Shown here one piece after another: positions 63,931 to 64,000 of a stretch of 64,000 bases of DNA (the stretch's first letter is position 1; every line of letters begins with the position of its first letter). Location of the stretch: the NCBI RefSeq assembly GCF_902806685.2, contig NC_048539.1:14424378-14488377 (forward strand), written 5' to 3'. The position numbers and the translations under genes are program-made. The stretch is from Maniola hyperantus (taxonomy: Eukaryota; Arthropoda; Insecta; Lepidoptera; Nymphalidae). The notes beneath the pieces are model-generated. The model was not told the origin of the DNA. It saw only the letters and a program-made list of their open reading frames with translations, and made no database searches.

Positions 63931-64000
63931 CGGTCATACCTAGGCCAGATCATCACCTGTTCTTAAAACATTGTCTCCTTTAGATGATTAGCGGTTGAAT

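Noticed and set aside
1..64000. rRNA genes, bacterial operons, integrated DNA virus or intact gag-pol-env
   Set aside because: I looked for conserved rRNA blocks, catalytic polymerase motifs and dense coding on either strand and saw none; LINE pieces are C-terminal remnants only.

Overview
This window looks like nuclear DNA of a lepidopteran (moth or butterfly). The basis is its AT-rich background, no dense coding, no bacterial operons, and hundreds of fragments of repeat families I associate with Lepidoptera: tRNA-headed SINEs, LINE 3' ends with (GAT)n or TCTA tails, short elements ending in GGGTTCCGTACC, and copies with the motif GACTTCGTCCGCGTGG. I could not run a database search, so species and family names are not assigned.

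Layout. 1-11.5 kb: nested MITEs, short repeat copies and two LINE tails. 11,597-16,707: an LTR-flanked element (LTR-1) with 315-bp LTRs identical by eye, a 4-bp target duplication, a TATA box and poly(A) signal, a primer-site-like motif and no gag-pol; it carries a GC-rich tandem array. 16.7-34 kb: more SINEs, MITEs (one Harbinger-like with a perfect 19-bp inverted repeat), a foldback family, LINE remnants, and an isolated THAP-like first exon at 21.5 kb. 34,024-34,170: GC-rich segment with a splice donor on the minus strand, possibly a 5' UTR exon. 34-42 kb: repeats and hairpins. 42.1-42.6 kb: two exons encoding most of a THAP zinc-finger domain. 42,756-51,830: a second LTR-flanked element (LTR-2, 9.07 kb, 274-bp LTRs identical by eye, TSD ATAG), also lacking recognisable gag-pol, with a 66/67/93-bp tandem array arranged as a 253-bp higher-order unit. 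51.9-52.6 kb: two plus-strand exon-like segments and a poly(A) signal; the last one has a 5-bp duplication that breaks its frame. 54-56 kb: composite repeats. 56.2-58.9 kb: the best candidate for a live host gene, on the minus strand, with a phase-compatible 59-bp final intron, a stop codon and poly(A) signals. 59-64 kb: foldback element, SINEs, a tRNA-like locus and a LINE RT C-terminal remnant at the right edge.

How it fits together. The window is mostly intergenic or intronic and built by repeated transposition. The most unusual content is the pair of long, non-coding, recently inserted LTR elements. They share an arrangement (TG start, 4-bp TSD, internal region opening with TCAGAAG, internal tandem arrays, a shared CCAAT-rich block), which suggests a non-autonomous LTR-retrotransposon group moved by proteins supplied elsewhere. 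LTR-2 sits between THAP exons and downstream plus-strand exons, so it may have landed in an intron of a small THAP gene that is now decaying.
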